DNA of 64,000 nt from positions 372,001 to 436,000 of the forward strand of contig CAVYTS010000032.1 in NCBI GenBank assembly GCA_963771305.1, written 5' to 3'. Positions 36,415 to 44,646 of the stretch are shown piece after piece; position 1 is the first letter of the stretch; the number at the start of each line of letters is the position of its first letter. The notes beneath the pieces were generated by a model. That model was given only the letters and a program-made list of their open reading frames with translations, made no database searches and was not told the origin of the DNA. The translations under genes were made by a program, and so were the position numbers. The DNA comes from CAJCIT01 sp963771305. GTDB lineage: Bacteria > Acidobacteriota > Terriglobia > Bryobacterales > Bryobacteraceae.

Positions 36415-37018
36415 TTACTTGTACGTCCCTTTCGCTTTAGCGATCTCGATCAGCGTGGGATAAAACTGCACGAACGTGGTGTCCACCACGCCGTGCTGCT
36501 CGTGGCAGGAATAGCAGGAAGCCGTCGTCGCAATTTGCTTCCCGGTATCTGCTCCGTTCGGAAAACCAAAAAACGCCCACTTGCCCGGGAACTTCTCGTT
36601 CTTTACGTGCGCTTCGATGTCCGTCGCCTCGCGCCTGAAAATGCCCGCCCTTGTTAATCGAGCCCTTCGATTGCGAGGCGCGGACCTCCAGAATGAAGAT
36701 GGTTTTATCCGGCCATTTCCCAGTGGCCTGGAAATTCTTGTACGCCGCGCGGTTCACAAAGACGTTGTCGAAGTCCGGGTTGTCCATGGGCATTTGCATC
36801 GCCGTGGGGCCGTATGTCATTCCCAGACCCGAGCTCAGAAAGATCCATTCGCGATAATTGGTCGGACGCTTCAGATGTCCGTCGCTCGTGTACTGCGGAC
36901 CATCGGCTGCCGCCTGCTCTCCACCCTGCAGAGGCAATGCGATACACAACGCCGCCAGACATCCGACAACTGTTCCTTTGCCAATCAGCCGAGTCTTATA
37001 CGACATGCTTCTCTTCAT
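36415..37018 (-). pseudogene. cytochrome P460-family protein, one frame break
   Basis: Starting at ATG 37018 (AAAGGTG before it), a signal peptide (LIGKGTVVGCLAALCIALPL) precedes RPTNYREWIFLSSGLGMTYG and DNVFVNRAAYKNFQATGKWP, hallmarks of P460-type cytochromes. Near 36635 an extra C shifts the frame. In the next frame the protein continues ATDIEAHVKNEKFPGKWAFF and SCYSCHEQHGVVDTTFVQFY, with the CxxCH heme-c site, and ends at 36417. Known P460 proteins oxidise hydroxylamine or nitric-oxide species, but many family members have no proven substrate. It is periplasmic and heme-c-bearing. Confidence 0.8.
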
Positions 37019-37042
37019 AGCACCTTTCGCCCCGCACCCACG

Positions 37043-37048
37043 TATAAT
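37043..37048 (+). promoter_or_regulatory. possible -10 box in the divergent P460/membrane-protein gap
   Basis: TATAAT occurs 26 bases before the GTG start at 37075, a suitable distance for a transcription start and the AAAGGAGG ribosome site. No clear -35 box. Confidence 0.32.
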
Positions 37049-37074
37049 TGTCGCGGAGGTCAAAGGAGGCCACC

Positions 37075-37518
37075 GTGGGCGAACTCGTCGATCGGGACCA
37101 GGAACATTTGACCCTGCTAAAGCTGGGTTTCTACATCATGGCAGGGCTGAGCGGGTTCTGCTCTCTGTTTTCTCTCGTCTACATCGCTATGGGCGGTTTC
37201 TTCGTCCTGGGATTCGCCCGTTCAGCCGGCTCCTCCGCCGACCCGCGTTTCGTAGGGCTGCTCATCCTCTGCGTTGGTGTTGGCATCTTGCTGCTTGGCG
37301 TGGCCGTTACCCTTCTGACCTATTTCGCAGGCCGGAGCCTCGGCGAGCGTCGCCACCGGATCTTCTGCATGGTCGTGGCGGCCTTTCTGTGCCTGTCGGT
37401 CCCGTTCGGAACAGTACTCGGCGTTTGCGCCATCATCGTGCTAAATCGCCCCAGTGTGGAGGGCCTCTTTGCAGCGCACAGTGTACCGCCGGTTTTCCTA
37501 CCCCCGGCCGTTACTTAA
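37075..37518 (+). CDS. small integral membrane protein, function unknown
   Basis: The GTG at 37075 is preferred because a near-perfect AAAGGAGG ribosome site lies six bases upstream. The resulting 147-residue protein has a short hydrophilic N terminus (GELVDRDQEHLTLLKLGFYI) and four hydrophobic segments: MAGLSGFCSLFSLVYIAMGG, FFVLGFARSAG, VGLLILCVGVGILLLGVAVT and IFCMVVAAFLCLSVPFGTVL. The ending VLGVCAIIVLNRPSVEGLF with a Pro-rich tail is common in small Acidobacteriota/Bacteroidota four-helix membrane proteins of unknown role. It is divergent from the cytochrome P460 gene. Confidence 0.75.
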   Translation: MGELVDRDQEHLTLLKLGFYIMAGLSGFCSLFSLVYIAMGGFFVLGFARSAGSSADPRFVGLLILCVGVGILLLGVAVTLLTYFAGRSLGERRHRIFCMVVAAFLCLSVPFGTVLGVCAIIVLNRPSVEGLFAAHSVPPVFLPPAVT

Positions 37519-37747
37519 AGCGTTGGTCGCCCGCGCATCTGTCGACGCGGGTGCCACTTTTCTGGACTTAGTCTCAGAACCACTGAATCCAGTACTTCTA
37601 CGCCCACGGGCATAGTCACACAGTTCTCGCCCTATTTTTATGACTTCTTTATAACCTTATCCGTAATGTTGGAGTTTCGGTGGCCATTCGCGTATGGCAA
37701 GCGCCCAAGCAAAACCGCTGGCAGGATGAGGGTTTCGAGAGCAGACC
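37519..37747. other. gap before the HTH protein
   Basis: No independent gene is seen. A frame at 37680 (VAIRVWQAPKQNRWQDEGFE) could be an out-of-frame upstream part of the next gene. Confidence 0.35.
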
Positions 37748-38470
37748 GTGGCGCCCTCGCCGACGCCTTATGTTCAGCAGCTTGTCGATACGACGCCCGC
37801 CGCGGCCCCAGCGGCACGATCTCCCGTCGAACTCGACCTCAGAGCACTCACGCTCCGGCAACTGCGGTCAGCCGTCCATAGGAATGCCGTCAGTTTTCCC
37901 TCCCAAATGCCGCTCCTAACGCGGCGCATCAACGAGAATCAATGGCGGATGGCCCACCTGTTCTTCGTTGCGGGATGGCCGCTTCGAGCCTTGGGCAAGC
38001 GCTACAACCTGGCGTACTGGTGGGTGGGCAGGCTGGTGCGCGAGTGGGTTGAGCGCGCCATCGCGCTTGGGTATGTTCAGCCGATTCCTCAGGAGGAGCC
38101 CTTCCCCGCATCCAGCGATCCAAAGCCGGAATTCCAGCTTCGCCGCCATATTCCAACTCGCCCTATGCCCGTTTCCATAGCTTCATCCGCTCCGGCACAA
38201 TCGTTCCATGACGCTCCGGCCCGACGCTCTGCGCGCCGTTCCGACCGCGACGTCGCAGCAGCGCTTTCTAAGCTCCATCAGGGCCTGAGCGTAAAAGAAA
38301 TTTGCGAAACGGTGGGTATCACGCGGCGCACCTTCTATGCTTGGAAAGGCAAATTCGGCAACCTCGGAGCGTCTGAGTTAGCCGAACTGAATGCCCTGCG
38401 TGAAGAGAACCAGATCTTGCGGCGCTGGTCCGCCACGGTAACCCTGCTACTTGCGCGAAGGGTCGAGTAA
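37748..38470 (+). CDS. helix-turn-helix protein with transposase-type C-terminal domain
   Basis: A 240-residue protein with a GTG start. The N-terminal part (NENQWRMAHLFFVAGWPLRA) is followed by LGKRYNLAYWWVGRLVREWV, which resembles a sigma-like or HTH segment. A Pro/Ser/Arg-rich linker comes next. The C-terminal ~55 residues, LHQGLSVKEICETVGITRRT plus FYAWKGKFGNLGASELAELN and REENQILRR, match the HTH and leucine-zipper coiled coil of IS3-family OrfA proteins. No OrfB follows and no inverted repeats were noticed. So it may be a domesticated DNA-binding protein rather than a live transposase part. The start is uncertain: an upstream frame could belong to it if a base is missing near 37740. Confidence 0.55.
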   Translation: MAPSPTPYVQQLVDTTPAAAPAARSPVELDLRALTLRQLRSAVHRNAVSFPSQMPLLTRRINENQWRMAHLFFVAGWPLRALGKRYNLAYWWVGRLVREWVERAIALGYVQPIPQEEPFPASSDPKPEFQLRRHIPTRPMPVSIASSAPAQSFHDAPARRSARRSDRDVAAALSKLHQGLSVKEICETVGITRRTFYAWKGKFGNLGASELAELNALREENQILRRWSATVTLLLARRVE

Positions 38471-38487
38471 GGCAGCGATCTTCTGTG

Positions 38488-40548
38488 TCATTCCGCCGGA
38501 AAGATGCGAATCGCCGAGCCGCCGCCGGGCGCGAGCTTCAGCTTCAGCGTCGTCGATGCGTCCACGGTCCGTTTCTCGACTACACTCTCCTTTGGTTGCG
38601 TCGCGGCATTAGGTCCATCCGAATACATTTCCGCCGTGTACTTGCCACTCCCCAGAAACGCCAGCGGAATCTCCAGCTCGCGAGGATCCCAGTTCGTGAT
38701 GCTCCCGATGTACCATTCCCTCCCTTTGCGCCGGGCTATGGTGATGAACCGAGCCGGCCGTCCATTAAGCACATGCGTCTCGTCCCACGTTGTGGGAACG
38801 GCATCCAGGAATGCCATCTCTTTCTGGCCGTCGTACGCGCCGGGGTGATCCGCCACCATTTGGAAGGGGCTCTCAAACACTACGAACAACGCCAGTTGGT
38901 GCACACGCGTGCCCATCACCGATGGCCCGATATTCCGCGCCTCGAAGTCTGCCTTGGTGACATTGTCAAAGCCGCCCGGCGTGTAGTCCATCGGTCCGGC
39001 CAGCATGCGCGTGAACGGAAGCGTGGTGTTGTGGACAGGCGTTTCCCGCGCGCTCCATTTGTTGTACTCCGCTCCCATCACGCCCTCCCGCGTCAGCACA
39101 TTAGGGTAGGTGCGCCGCAGCCCGTCGGGCCGGAACGCCCCGTGGAAGTCTACCATCAAGTGGCGTTCTGCCGCCTTCTGCGCTACGGTCCGGTACCAAT
39201 CCACCATCCATTGGTCGGCGCGGTCCATGAAGTCGATCTTGACTCCAACGATGCCCCATTTCTCGAACTGCGCAAACGCATCAGCCATCTGCGCATCGAC
39301 GTCCGTCCAGTACGCCCACAGCCAGATGCGCACGTTCTTCGATTTGGCGTAGGCAACCAATTCCGGAATATTCACGTCCGGGTTGTATTTCGTGAGATCG
39401 GCGGCATGCCGGCCGCTTCCGTAAGCCGGGCCGCCGGCGCTGGCCGCCCAGCCCGCATCCACCAGCATGTACGGAAACCCGTTGCGTGCGGAGAAGTCGA
39501 TGTAGTATTTCATCGTCTCCGTATTCATGCCGCCATTGAAAGAAACGTTCTTCACAACCTGGCCCGACCACCAGTCCCACGATGTTTTACCGGGCTTGAT
39601 CCACGACGTATCGGGAATGACGTTGGGCGGATTCAAGTTGACCACCATGTTCGATTCCACCAGCCGCCCTGGTTCGTCCCCGATCATCAACACGCGCCAC
39701 GGGGATTGAGCGGGCGCCTGGCGAATCACGGAGACGAGCGTCGGCTCAACCTTGGGATCGATCGGCCATCGCAAGTGCGAAGCATTCCGGTCCTCCACCT
39801 GCGGCGCTAATCGGGCAGTGAGGACGCCTTGGTCCGTGGTGTGCAGGAACAGCCCGGCCCAATCGTTGATATAGGCTTCCGTCAGCCCGACCCAGGCCGT
39901 GCCGGGAACTTCGATCAACATCGGCAGGCCGATCAGGTATTCCGGGTGCAGCCCTTGTATGGTCAGCTCGTGATAATCGTCCTCGTTACTGGTCTGGAAG
40001 TCGCGCAGGATCAGCGACCAGGTGGTCGGGTCTTTATGGAACCGGAACTGCGTGATCTCGTCACTAATGCGTAACTCCTTGAGCGCAGGTTGCTCTGGAA
40101 TCGCGTAGCGAAACGCAATGCCATCGTCATAGGCGCGCGCCTCGATGGCGAGACGCCGGCCGGCCGCCGCCGTCTCCAGGGTCTCCACGGTCACCGCGTT
40201 GTAATGGTCGCGGATAGGGTCGGCCTTTCCGGCGACAGACTTCCAGGTACTGTCGTTGGCTGACGCTTTCGACGACTCGACTCGAACTGTGGATCCCAGC
40301 GCGGGCGCCCCTTGGATAGCCAGACCTAGGTTGGACCAGTCCAGGACGGGCTTGCCTCGAAACGCTACTCGATACGCCAGTTGACCGCCGGACTCTTGAA
40401 CCATCGCGGGCGGCCCGCCCAGCGTTGCAATCGAGAGTTCCAGCGCGCCGTCTGGCGACTTGAGCGTTACTGCCGTTTGAGCCGTGGCGCCCAAGCCCGC
40501 GGCGACGGAGAATGCGAAGAGCGTGACGAGTCTTCTGTACGTGTGCAT
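38488..40548 (-). CDS. glycoside hydrolase family 97 (alpha-glucosidase/alpha-galactosidase)
   Basis: A complete 686-residue GH97 enzyme with a signal peptide (LVTLFAFSVAAGLGATAQ). The N-terminal beta sandwich has LKSPDGALELSIATLGG and AYDDGIAFRYAIP. The central barrel contains SWDWWSGQVVKNVSFNGGMN, YMLVDAGWA, GIVGVKIDFMDRADQ, LMVDFHGAFRPDGLRRTYPN and LTREGVMGAEYNKW. A small C-terminal beta domain ends SAIRIFPAE. The Asp in KIDF occupies the place of the nucleophile in retaining GH97 alpha-galactosidases; whether this one is retaining or inverting cannot be settled by eye. It is probably periplasmic, with calcium-dependent action on alpha-linked sugars. Confidence 0.92.
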   Translation of the reverse strand: MHTYRRLVTLFAFSVAAGLGATAQTAVTLKSPDGALELSIATLGGPPAMVQESGGQLAYRVAFRGKPVLDWSNLGLAIQGAPALGSTVRVESSKASANDSTWKSVAGKADPIRDHYNAVTVETLETAAAGRRLAIEARAYDDGIAFRYAIPEQPALKELRISDEITQFRFHKDPTTWSLILRDFQTSNEDDYHELTIQGLHPEYLIGLPMLIEVPGTAWVGLTEAYINDWAGLFLHTTDQGVLTARLAPQVEDRNASHLRWPIDPKVEPTLVSVIRQAPAQSPWRVLMIGDEPGRLVESNMVVNLNPPNVIPDTSWIKPGKTSWDWWSGQVVKNVSFNGGMNTETMKYYIDFSARNGFPYMLVDAGWAASAGGPAYGSGRHAADLTKYNPDVNIPELVAYAKSKNVRIWLWAYWTDVDAQMADAFAQFEKWGIVGVKIDFMDRADQWMVDWYRTVAQKAAERHLMVDFHGAFRPDGLRRTYPNVLTREGVMGAEYNKWSARETPVHNTTLPFTRMLAGPMDYTPGGFDNVTKADFEARNIGPSVMGTRVHQLALFVVFESPFQMVADHPGAYDGQKEMAFLDAVPTTWDETHVLNGRPARFITIARRKGREWYIGSITNWDPRELEIPLAFLGSGKYTAEMYSDGPNAATQPKESVVEKRTVDASTTLKLKLAPGGGSAIRIFPAE

Positions 40549-40614
40549 ACCAGACTCAGCCTATAACAATCGCCAGTTGCAAGACCGTTAATTCCAGCGT
40601 CTCTCCGCCGCGAC

Positions 40615-40803
40615 TTATTGGTTGGCAATCAGTTCTTGCTCCGCCCGAAGCCAATTTTCTTCGTCCACACCTTCACGGCAGCCGCTTTCCAGCCAATAGC
40701 CATACGCGCGGACGGCAACCTCATCGTGGTTGGGAGCCATCGTATCGGGGATGATCGGCTCTTCTGAATCGCAGATCATCAGTTCTTTTATATCGGACAT
40801 CAT
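40615..40803 (-). CDS. DUF2934-like small protein
   Basis: A 62-residue acidic protein. The C-terminal half, VAVRAYGYWLESGCREGVDE followed by ENWLRAEQEL, matches the DUF2934 pattern (A..AY..W...G...G....W..AE.EL). Its function is unknown; the family is common in soil bacteria. Just upstream, on the same strand, GGAAGGTGAAG precedes an ATG that encodes only MATLATQAA before a stop. That short frame may be the true N terminus displaced by a one-base shift, so the start given here is uncertain. Confidence 0.62.
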   Translation of the reverse strand: MMSDIKELMICDSEEPIIPDTMAPNHDEVAVRAYGYWLESGCREGVDEENWLRAEQELIANQ

Positions 40804-41011
40804 CGGCTCTTAGGCCGCCTGAGTTGCGAGTGTTGCCATAATGCTTCACCTTCCGTGATGAAAGTCGAAACGCCTGGCTTTGGTTCTCAAAATTCTTTCT
40901 CACCGGACATCAGCTTGCTGATTCGCAGTTCAAAGTTCTTAGCCGCGACCAAATTTAGAATCCGTGTTCATCGGGGTTCATCTGCGGCCATCTTCTTTAC
41001 CGCGTCCTCCC
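40804..41011. other. gap between two small minus-strand genes
   Basis: Nothing recognisable apart from the short nine-codon frame noted with the DUF2934 gene. Confidence 0.35.
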
Positions 41012-41293
41012 TCAACTCAACGCGATGTTGGCCAGGGTGAAGGGCCACGGTGTCTGCTCGGTTCCAACGCATCGGCCTGGCAGCGGCGCTGTCATCCTCG
41101 CCGCCCATTCCTCCACTTCTTTCATCAGACAGTCCGTGCCGCAAATGTGCCGGGCCGGTCTGGCGATGTCCGCGGCATCCTCACTTTCAAGAACCAATTG
41201 GACAGCGGGAAAGTTGGTCGATACGTTGAACCAGTGGTTCAGATCGGGCTTTCTCGCGCCGCACTGATCACAGGTTGTCATTACTTTTTCCAT
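41012..41293 (-). CDS. small Cys-pair (zinc-ribbon-like) protein, function unknown
   Basis: The ATG at 41293 follows GAGAGGAGGA at the ideal distance; the longer frame to 41443 lacks this. The 93-residue protein opens MEKVMTTCDQCGARKPDLNH, has a middle with AVQLVLESEDAAD, and a second Cys pair in RHICGTDCLMKEVEEW. CxxC and CxxxC at this spacing would form one zinc site, as in small ribbon proteins or zinc-finger regulators. No DNA-binding or enzymatic motif is seen. It stands alone upstream of an IS110 element. Confidence 0.62.
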   Translation of the reverse strand: MEKVMTTCDQCGARKPDLNHWFNVSTNFPAVQLVLESEDAADIARPARHICGTDCLMKEVEEWAARMTAPLPGRCVGTEQTPWPFTLANIALS

Positions 41294-41448
41294 ATTGTTC
41301 CTCCTCTCGTTGTATGTAACGGTCATGGGCCCCTCAAACATTAGTGAGTGAAAAGAGTTCGTATTCTCAATCTGGGCCACGGTGGCCGGAGAGGGGCTCC
41401 CGTGACTGCCCAGCGCCGGATCCTTACATACGCTGTGTGGCACCCTGC

Positions 41449-41488
41449 ATCCGCTTGCTTACGCGCGCGGTTCAGTGCCGAGGTTTTC
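41449..41488. repeat. short copy of the GACGCGCGCGGTTC dispersed repeat
   Basis: CATCCGCTTGCTTACGCGCG then CGGTTCAGTGCCGAGGTTTTC. A similar copy lies at 43114-43160, so the repeat flanks the IS110 element on both sides in the same orientation. Confidence 0.55.
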
Positions 41489-41540
41489 AAATGGACGCTT
41501 TTGAGCTCCCGGAGCTTTGTTCCGCTCCCCTGAAAACACC

Positions 41541-42803
41541 CTACCCCTGGCTCTCTGCCGCGGCGGGGATGACGGGGCTCAGTGTGACGGCGTAACCGAG
41601 CTTTCGCAGAGCCTGAGCCAGTTTTTGAGCACGGCGTTTTCTGGCCTTCGGAGTAGTTTCATTGCCTTGTTCGATGTAGCGGACGCCGTCATCAAGAATC
41701 TTCCAGGCGAGTTTCCCCAGCCTATGGGCCACCAACCAGATGGCCCCTTTGTATCCAAGTCGCGGTAAGAAACGGCGGAAGAGCGACTGAAAATGACAGC
41801 CCTTCTTCTTCACGGCGGCCTGAGCGGCTTGCGTCAGAAGCTTGCGCACATAACGGTTCCCTTGGGGAGAGCGCGAGCCGTGCTTCTGCTCGACGCTGAT
41901 ATTGGATCCCGGAAAGCCGCCGAACCAGGAGCCAAATTCCTCGGCCGACGGAAACGCATCCGCATCCACTCCCACTTCGGCGATCAGGCGTTGCGCCGAA
42001 TCCACTCCGAATCCAGGCGTTTCGGCCAGCCGGATCACCGTCTCTTCATGCTTCTTCAGTTCGCCCGCCATCAGTTGGTCCAACGACCCGAGCATCTCGT
42101 CGAACTTCCGCAGCAGTTCCAAGATGGAGTTTCAGAATCGCCAGTTGGATCGGCGTGGGATGACCGCGCAGGGCATCCGCCAGCGTTTCCGGCCCGCACC
42201 GCAGGCTCTCCTCGCCCAGTTCGGCTAACCGCACTGGATCGGTTTCACCTTCCGACAACGCGTGCAGTATGCGACGGCCACTCACGCCGAACAGGTCGCT
42301 GATCACTCCCGACAGCTTGATCCGCATCTCCTCCAGCAGGGCTTCCACCCGGTTCTGCAGGCGGGCCCTTCGGCCACGTAATGATCCTTGGCGCGCGCCA
42401 GTTCACGCCACCTGCGCTGCTCGCCATCCGGCACGAAGCTCAGCATCAACTCCCCCGCCAGCAGGCGCCGGGCCAGCCTTTTGCCATCCCGAAAGTCGTT
42501 CTTGCGCCCTTTCGGCGCACGATTGCATTGCGCCTGCGCCAGATGCAACTTCCCGAAGTGCGGCTCCAGGTCGAGCCACACCGGCTTCCAGTACTGCGCG
42601 GTTGACTCCATCACCACTTCCTGGACTCCGCGTTCCTTCAGCCAGTCCACCAACTGCTGGCGGTCCGCCTCCAGGGCACCGAAGCGTCGGCATTCGAATT
42701 CCAGCGCTTCGCCAACCGGGTCTTTGACCGGTTCGGCCGCGGTGGCCACCACCACCATCAAAACCCTTTTGTGAACATCAATCGCTGCTATTGTGTAAGC
42801 CAT
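41541..42803 (-). pseudogene. IS110-family transposase, two frame breaks
   Basis: Three frames join into one ~420-residue IS110 transposase. The DEDD-type N-terminal domain is in 42303-42803 (MAYTIAAIDVHKRVLMVVVA, VVMESTAQYWKPVW, PKGRKNDFRDGKRLARRLL). The middle coiled region is in 42046-42348 (VEALLEEMRIKLSGVISDLF, LRCGPETLADALRGHPTP). The C-terminal helix-hairpin domain is in 41541-42122 (AETPGFGVDSAQRLIAEVG, SWFGGFPGSNISVEQKHGSR, RKLLTQAAQAAVKKKG). Breaks are near 42360 (one base missing) and near 42125 (one extra). IS110 elements lack typical inverted repeats, so the ends of the element are not marked. Confidence 0.85.
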
Positions 42804-43213
42804 CCTCTTCCTTTCCGCCGAGGAATGGCAGAACGCGCGACAGCCAACTTACGCACCCCTACGTGCTCTCGGCCTTCCTCGTCGGAAGGTCGAGTCACAT
42901 TTATCGGTTCAGAACGCGCGATCCGGATCAAGCTCCTTAACGGCCTCTATTTCTCCAGAGCGAACACGACCTCTACCACTCCCCGACCAGAGAAATCGTA
43001 GCTCGAATCGCGACGGTTTTCATCCAGTTTGGTGGCCCACCGGGCCATGACTACTCCTTGATGGCCGCGGCTCCGAAGCTTTGTTCGCTCCGCTTCAGCG
43101 TTGGTTCTATGATCATCCGCTTGCTGACGCGCGCGGCTCTGTGCTGGACCTTTCACACAGACGAGTTGGAGATCCCCGATCGTAGAGAGTGAACGGGGAA
43201 TGGCCTTTTTCAG
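42804..43213. other. gap between IS110 and ndk
   Basis: No gene. It contains a dispersed repeat copy at 43114-43160 and otherwise only degenerate sequence, including GGCTCCGAAGCTTTGTTCGC, which resembles a stretch on the other side of the IS110. Confidence 0.4.
43114..43160. repeat. short copy of the GACGCGCGCGG dispersed repeat
   Basis: CCGCTTGCTGACGCGCGCGG then CTCTGTGCTGGACCTTTCACACAG; it matches the 3' portion of the long repeat at 49840-50075. Confidence 0.58.
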
Positions 43214-43633
43214 CTAGAGCAGTTCAGCGGCGCTGAAGAAGAAGGGGATCTCCTGGGCAGCGGTTTCCGGTGCGTCGGATCCGTGAACGGCATTGCGCTC
43301 GATGCTCTCGGCAAATTGTTTGCGAATGGTGCCTTCCGCGGCGTTGGCCGGGTTAGTAGCTCCCATCACGACGCGCCACGTCTTGATCGCGTCTTCGCGT
43401 TCCAGCACTAGCGTCACAACCGGGCCTTCGCTCATGAAGGTCACCAGGCTAGCGTAGAAGGGACGTGCGTTATGGACGGCGTAGAAAGCCTCGGCTTCGC
43501 CCTTCGTGATTCGGCGCTGCCTCAGGCCGACGATCTTGAAGCCATTGTTCTGAATGAGGCTAAGGATCGCGCCGGTGTGTCCATTCGCAACTGCGTCCGG
43601 TTTGATGATTCCAAATGTGCGTTCAACTGACAT
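43214..43633 (-). CDS. ndk: nucleoside-diphosphate kinase
   Basis: A complete 139-residue enzyme of normal length. MSVERTFGIIKPDAVANGHT opens the fold. The catalytic His is in SIERNAVHGSDAPETAAQEI. VVTLVLEREDAIKTWRVVMG and TNPANAAEGTIRKQF supply the nucleotide site. It transfers the gamma-phosphate between NTPs and NDPs through phospho-His, in the cytoplasm. It lies about 130 bases behind sucD on the same strand, with a dispersed double hairpin between. sucC-sucD-ndk is a sensible metabolic grouping because succinyl-CoA synthetase supplies GTP/ATP and NDK balances the pool. Confidence 0.96.
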   Translation of the reverse strand: MSVERTFGIIKPDAVANGHTGAILSLIQNNGFKIVGLRQRRITKGEAEAFYAVHNARPFYASLVTFMSEGPVVTLVLEREDAIKTWRVVMGATNPANAAEGTIRKQFAESIERNAVHGSDAPETAAQEIPFFFSAAELL

Positions 43634-43699
43634 GTTTCGTTGTTCGTTCCTTTACTGAATGTTTGAGAGTCTGGATAGGGCGGTGGGTAGCGATGCGGA

Positions 43700-43746
43700 G
43701 CCGGTCGTGGGCGACCGGCGCGGAAGTGGGCGTCCAGCCCCACTTC
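43700..43746. repeat. double-hairpin dispersed element, copy 1
   Basis: Stem GCCGGTCG/CGACCGGC with loop TGGG (43700-43719), followed by GAAGTGGG/CCCCACTTC (43723-43746). A copy with a paired base change is at 53563-53612. It lies in the sucD-ndk spacer, just after the sucD stop. Confidence 0.62.
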
Positions 43747-43761
43747 TGCCGAGCTGTCCCA

Positions 43762-44646
43762 TCATTTCGGCTGTGCAGCCAGCGCGGCTTGCATTTTCTC
43801 GCCCATCACGGCCGGCGAAGGACACACGCTGATACCGGCATCGGTCATCGCGGCGACTTTATCTTCGGCCTTGCCGGAGCCGCCGGAGATGATGGCGCCC
43901 GCGTGACCCATGCGGCGGCCCGGAGGCGCTGTCTGCCCAGCGATAAAGCCCACCACCGGTTTCTTGACGTGCTGCTTGACGTAAGCGGCTGCCACTTCCT
44001 CGGCATTACCGCCAATTTCGCCGATCATGATGATGGCGTGAGTATCCGGGTCTTCGTTGAAGAGCTTGATCGCATCGGTGAATGATGTGCCGATGATGGG
44101 GTCGCCACCGATGCCGATACAAGTAGACTGGCCGATGCCCAGCCGGGTGAGTTGCCCCACCGCTTCGTAGGTGAGCGTGCCGGAGCGCGAGACGATGCCG
44201 ACGTGCCCGCGCAGATGAATGTGGCCGGGCATGATGCCGATCTTGCATTCTCCGGGCGTGATGACACCGGGGCAATTAGGACCTACCAGGCGCGTATCCG
44301 GCTTCGACTTCAGGAATTCCCAGACCTTGATCATGTCCGCAGCCGGGATGCCCTCGGTGATGCAGACCACCAACGCAAGGCCCGCGTCAGCGGCTTCCAT
44401 GATGGCGTCGGCGGCGTAGGGTGGTGGCACAAAGATAACCGAGGCGTTGGCGCCGGTGGCATGCACGGCTGCGTCGACCGTGTTGAAAACGGGCCGGTCC
44501 AGATGCGATGTTCCGCCCTTACCGGGCGTGATACCGCCCACCACGTTGGTGCCGTAGGCGATGGCCTGCTGGGCGTGGAATGTTCCTTCTTTACCCGTGA
44601 AGCCCTGAAAAATGAGTTTAGTGTTTTTATTAACGAGTACGCTCAT
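43762..44646 (-). CDS. sucD: succinate--CoA ligase, alpha subunit
   Basis: The ATG at 44646 has GAGG seven bases upstream and overlaps the end of sucC by 17 bases; the TTG six bases earlier is less likely. The 294-residue protein has the CoA-binding Rossmann start (LIFQGFTGKEGTFHAQQAIA), VVGGITPGKGG, VFVPPPYAADAIMEA and SRSGTLTYEAVGQLTRLGIG. The active-site phospho-His is in RRMGHAGAIISGGSGKAEDK. With SucC it forms succinyl-CoA synthetase, which makes ATP or GTP in the TCA cycle. Length and all key residues are normal. Confidence 0.96.
   Translation of the reverse strand: MSVLVNKNTKLIFQGFTGKEGTFHAQQAIAYGTNVVGGITPGKGGTSHLDRPVFNTVDAAVHATGANASVIFVPPPYAADAIMEAADAGLALVVCITEGIPAADMIKVWEFLKSKPDTRLVGPNCPGVITPGECKIGIMPGHIHLRGHVGIVSRSGTLTYEAVGQLTRLGIGQSTCIGIGGDPIIGTSFTDAIKLFNEDPDTHAIIMIGEIGGNAEEVAAAYVKQHVKKPVVGFIAGQTAPPGRRMGHAGAIISGGSGKAEDKVAAMTDAGISVCPSPAVMGEKMQAALAAQPK

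Noticed and set aside
38485..39810. Open frame of 441 codons on the plus strand inside the GH97 gene
   Set aside because: Antisense shadow of a complete GH97 protein; Arg/His-rich composition and no family features.
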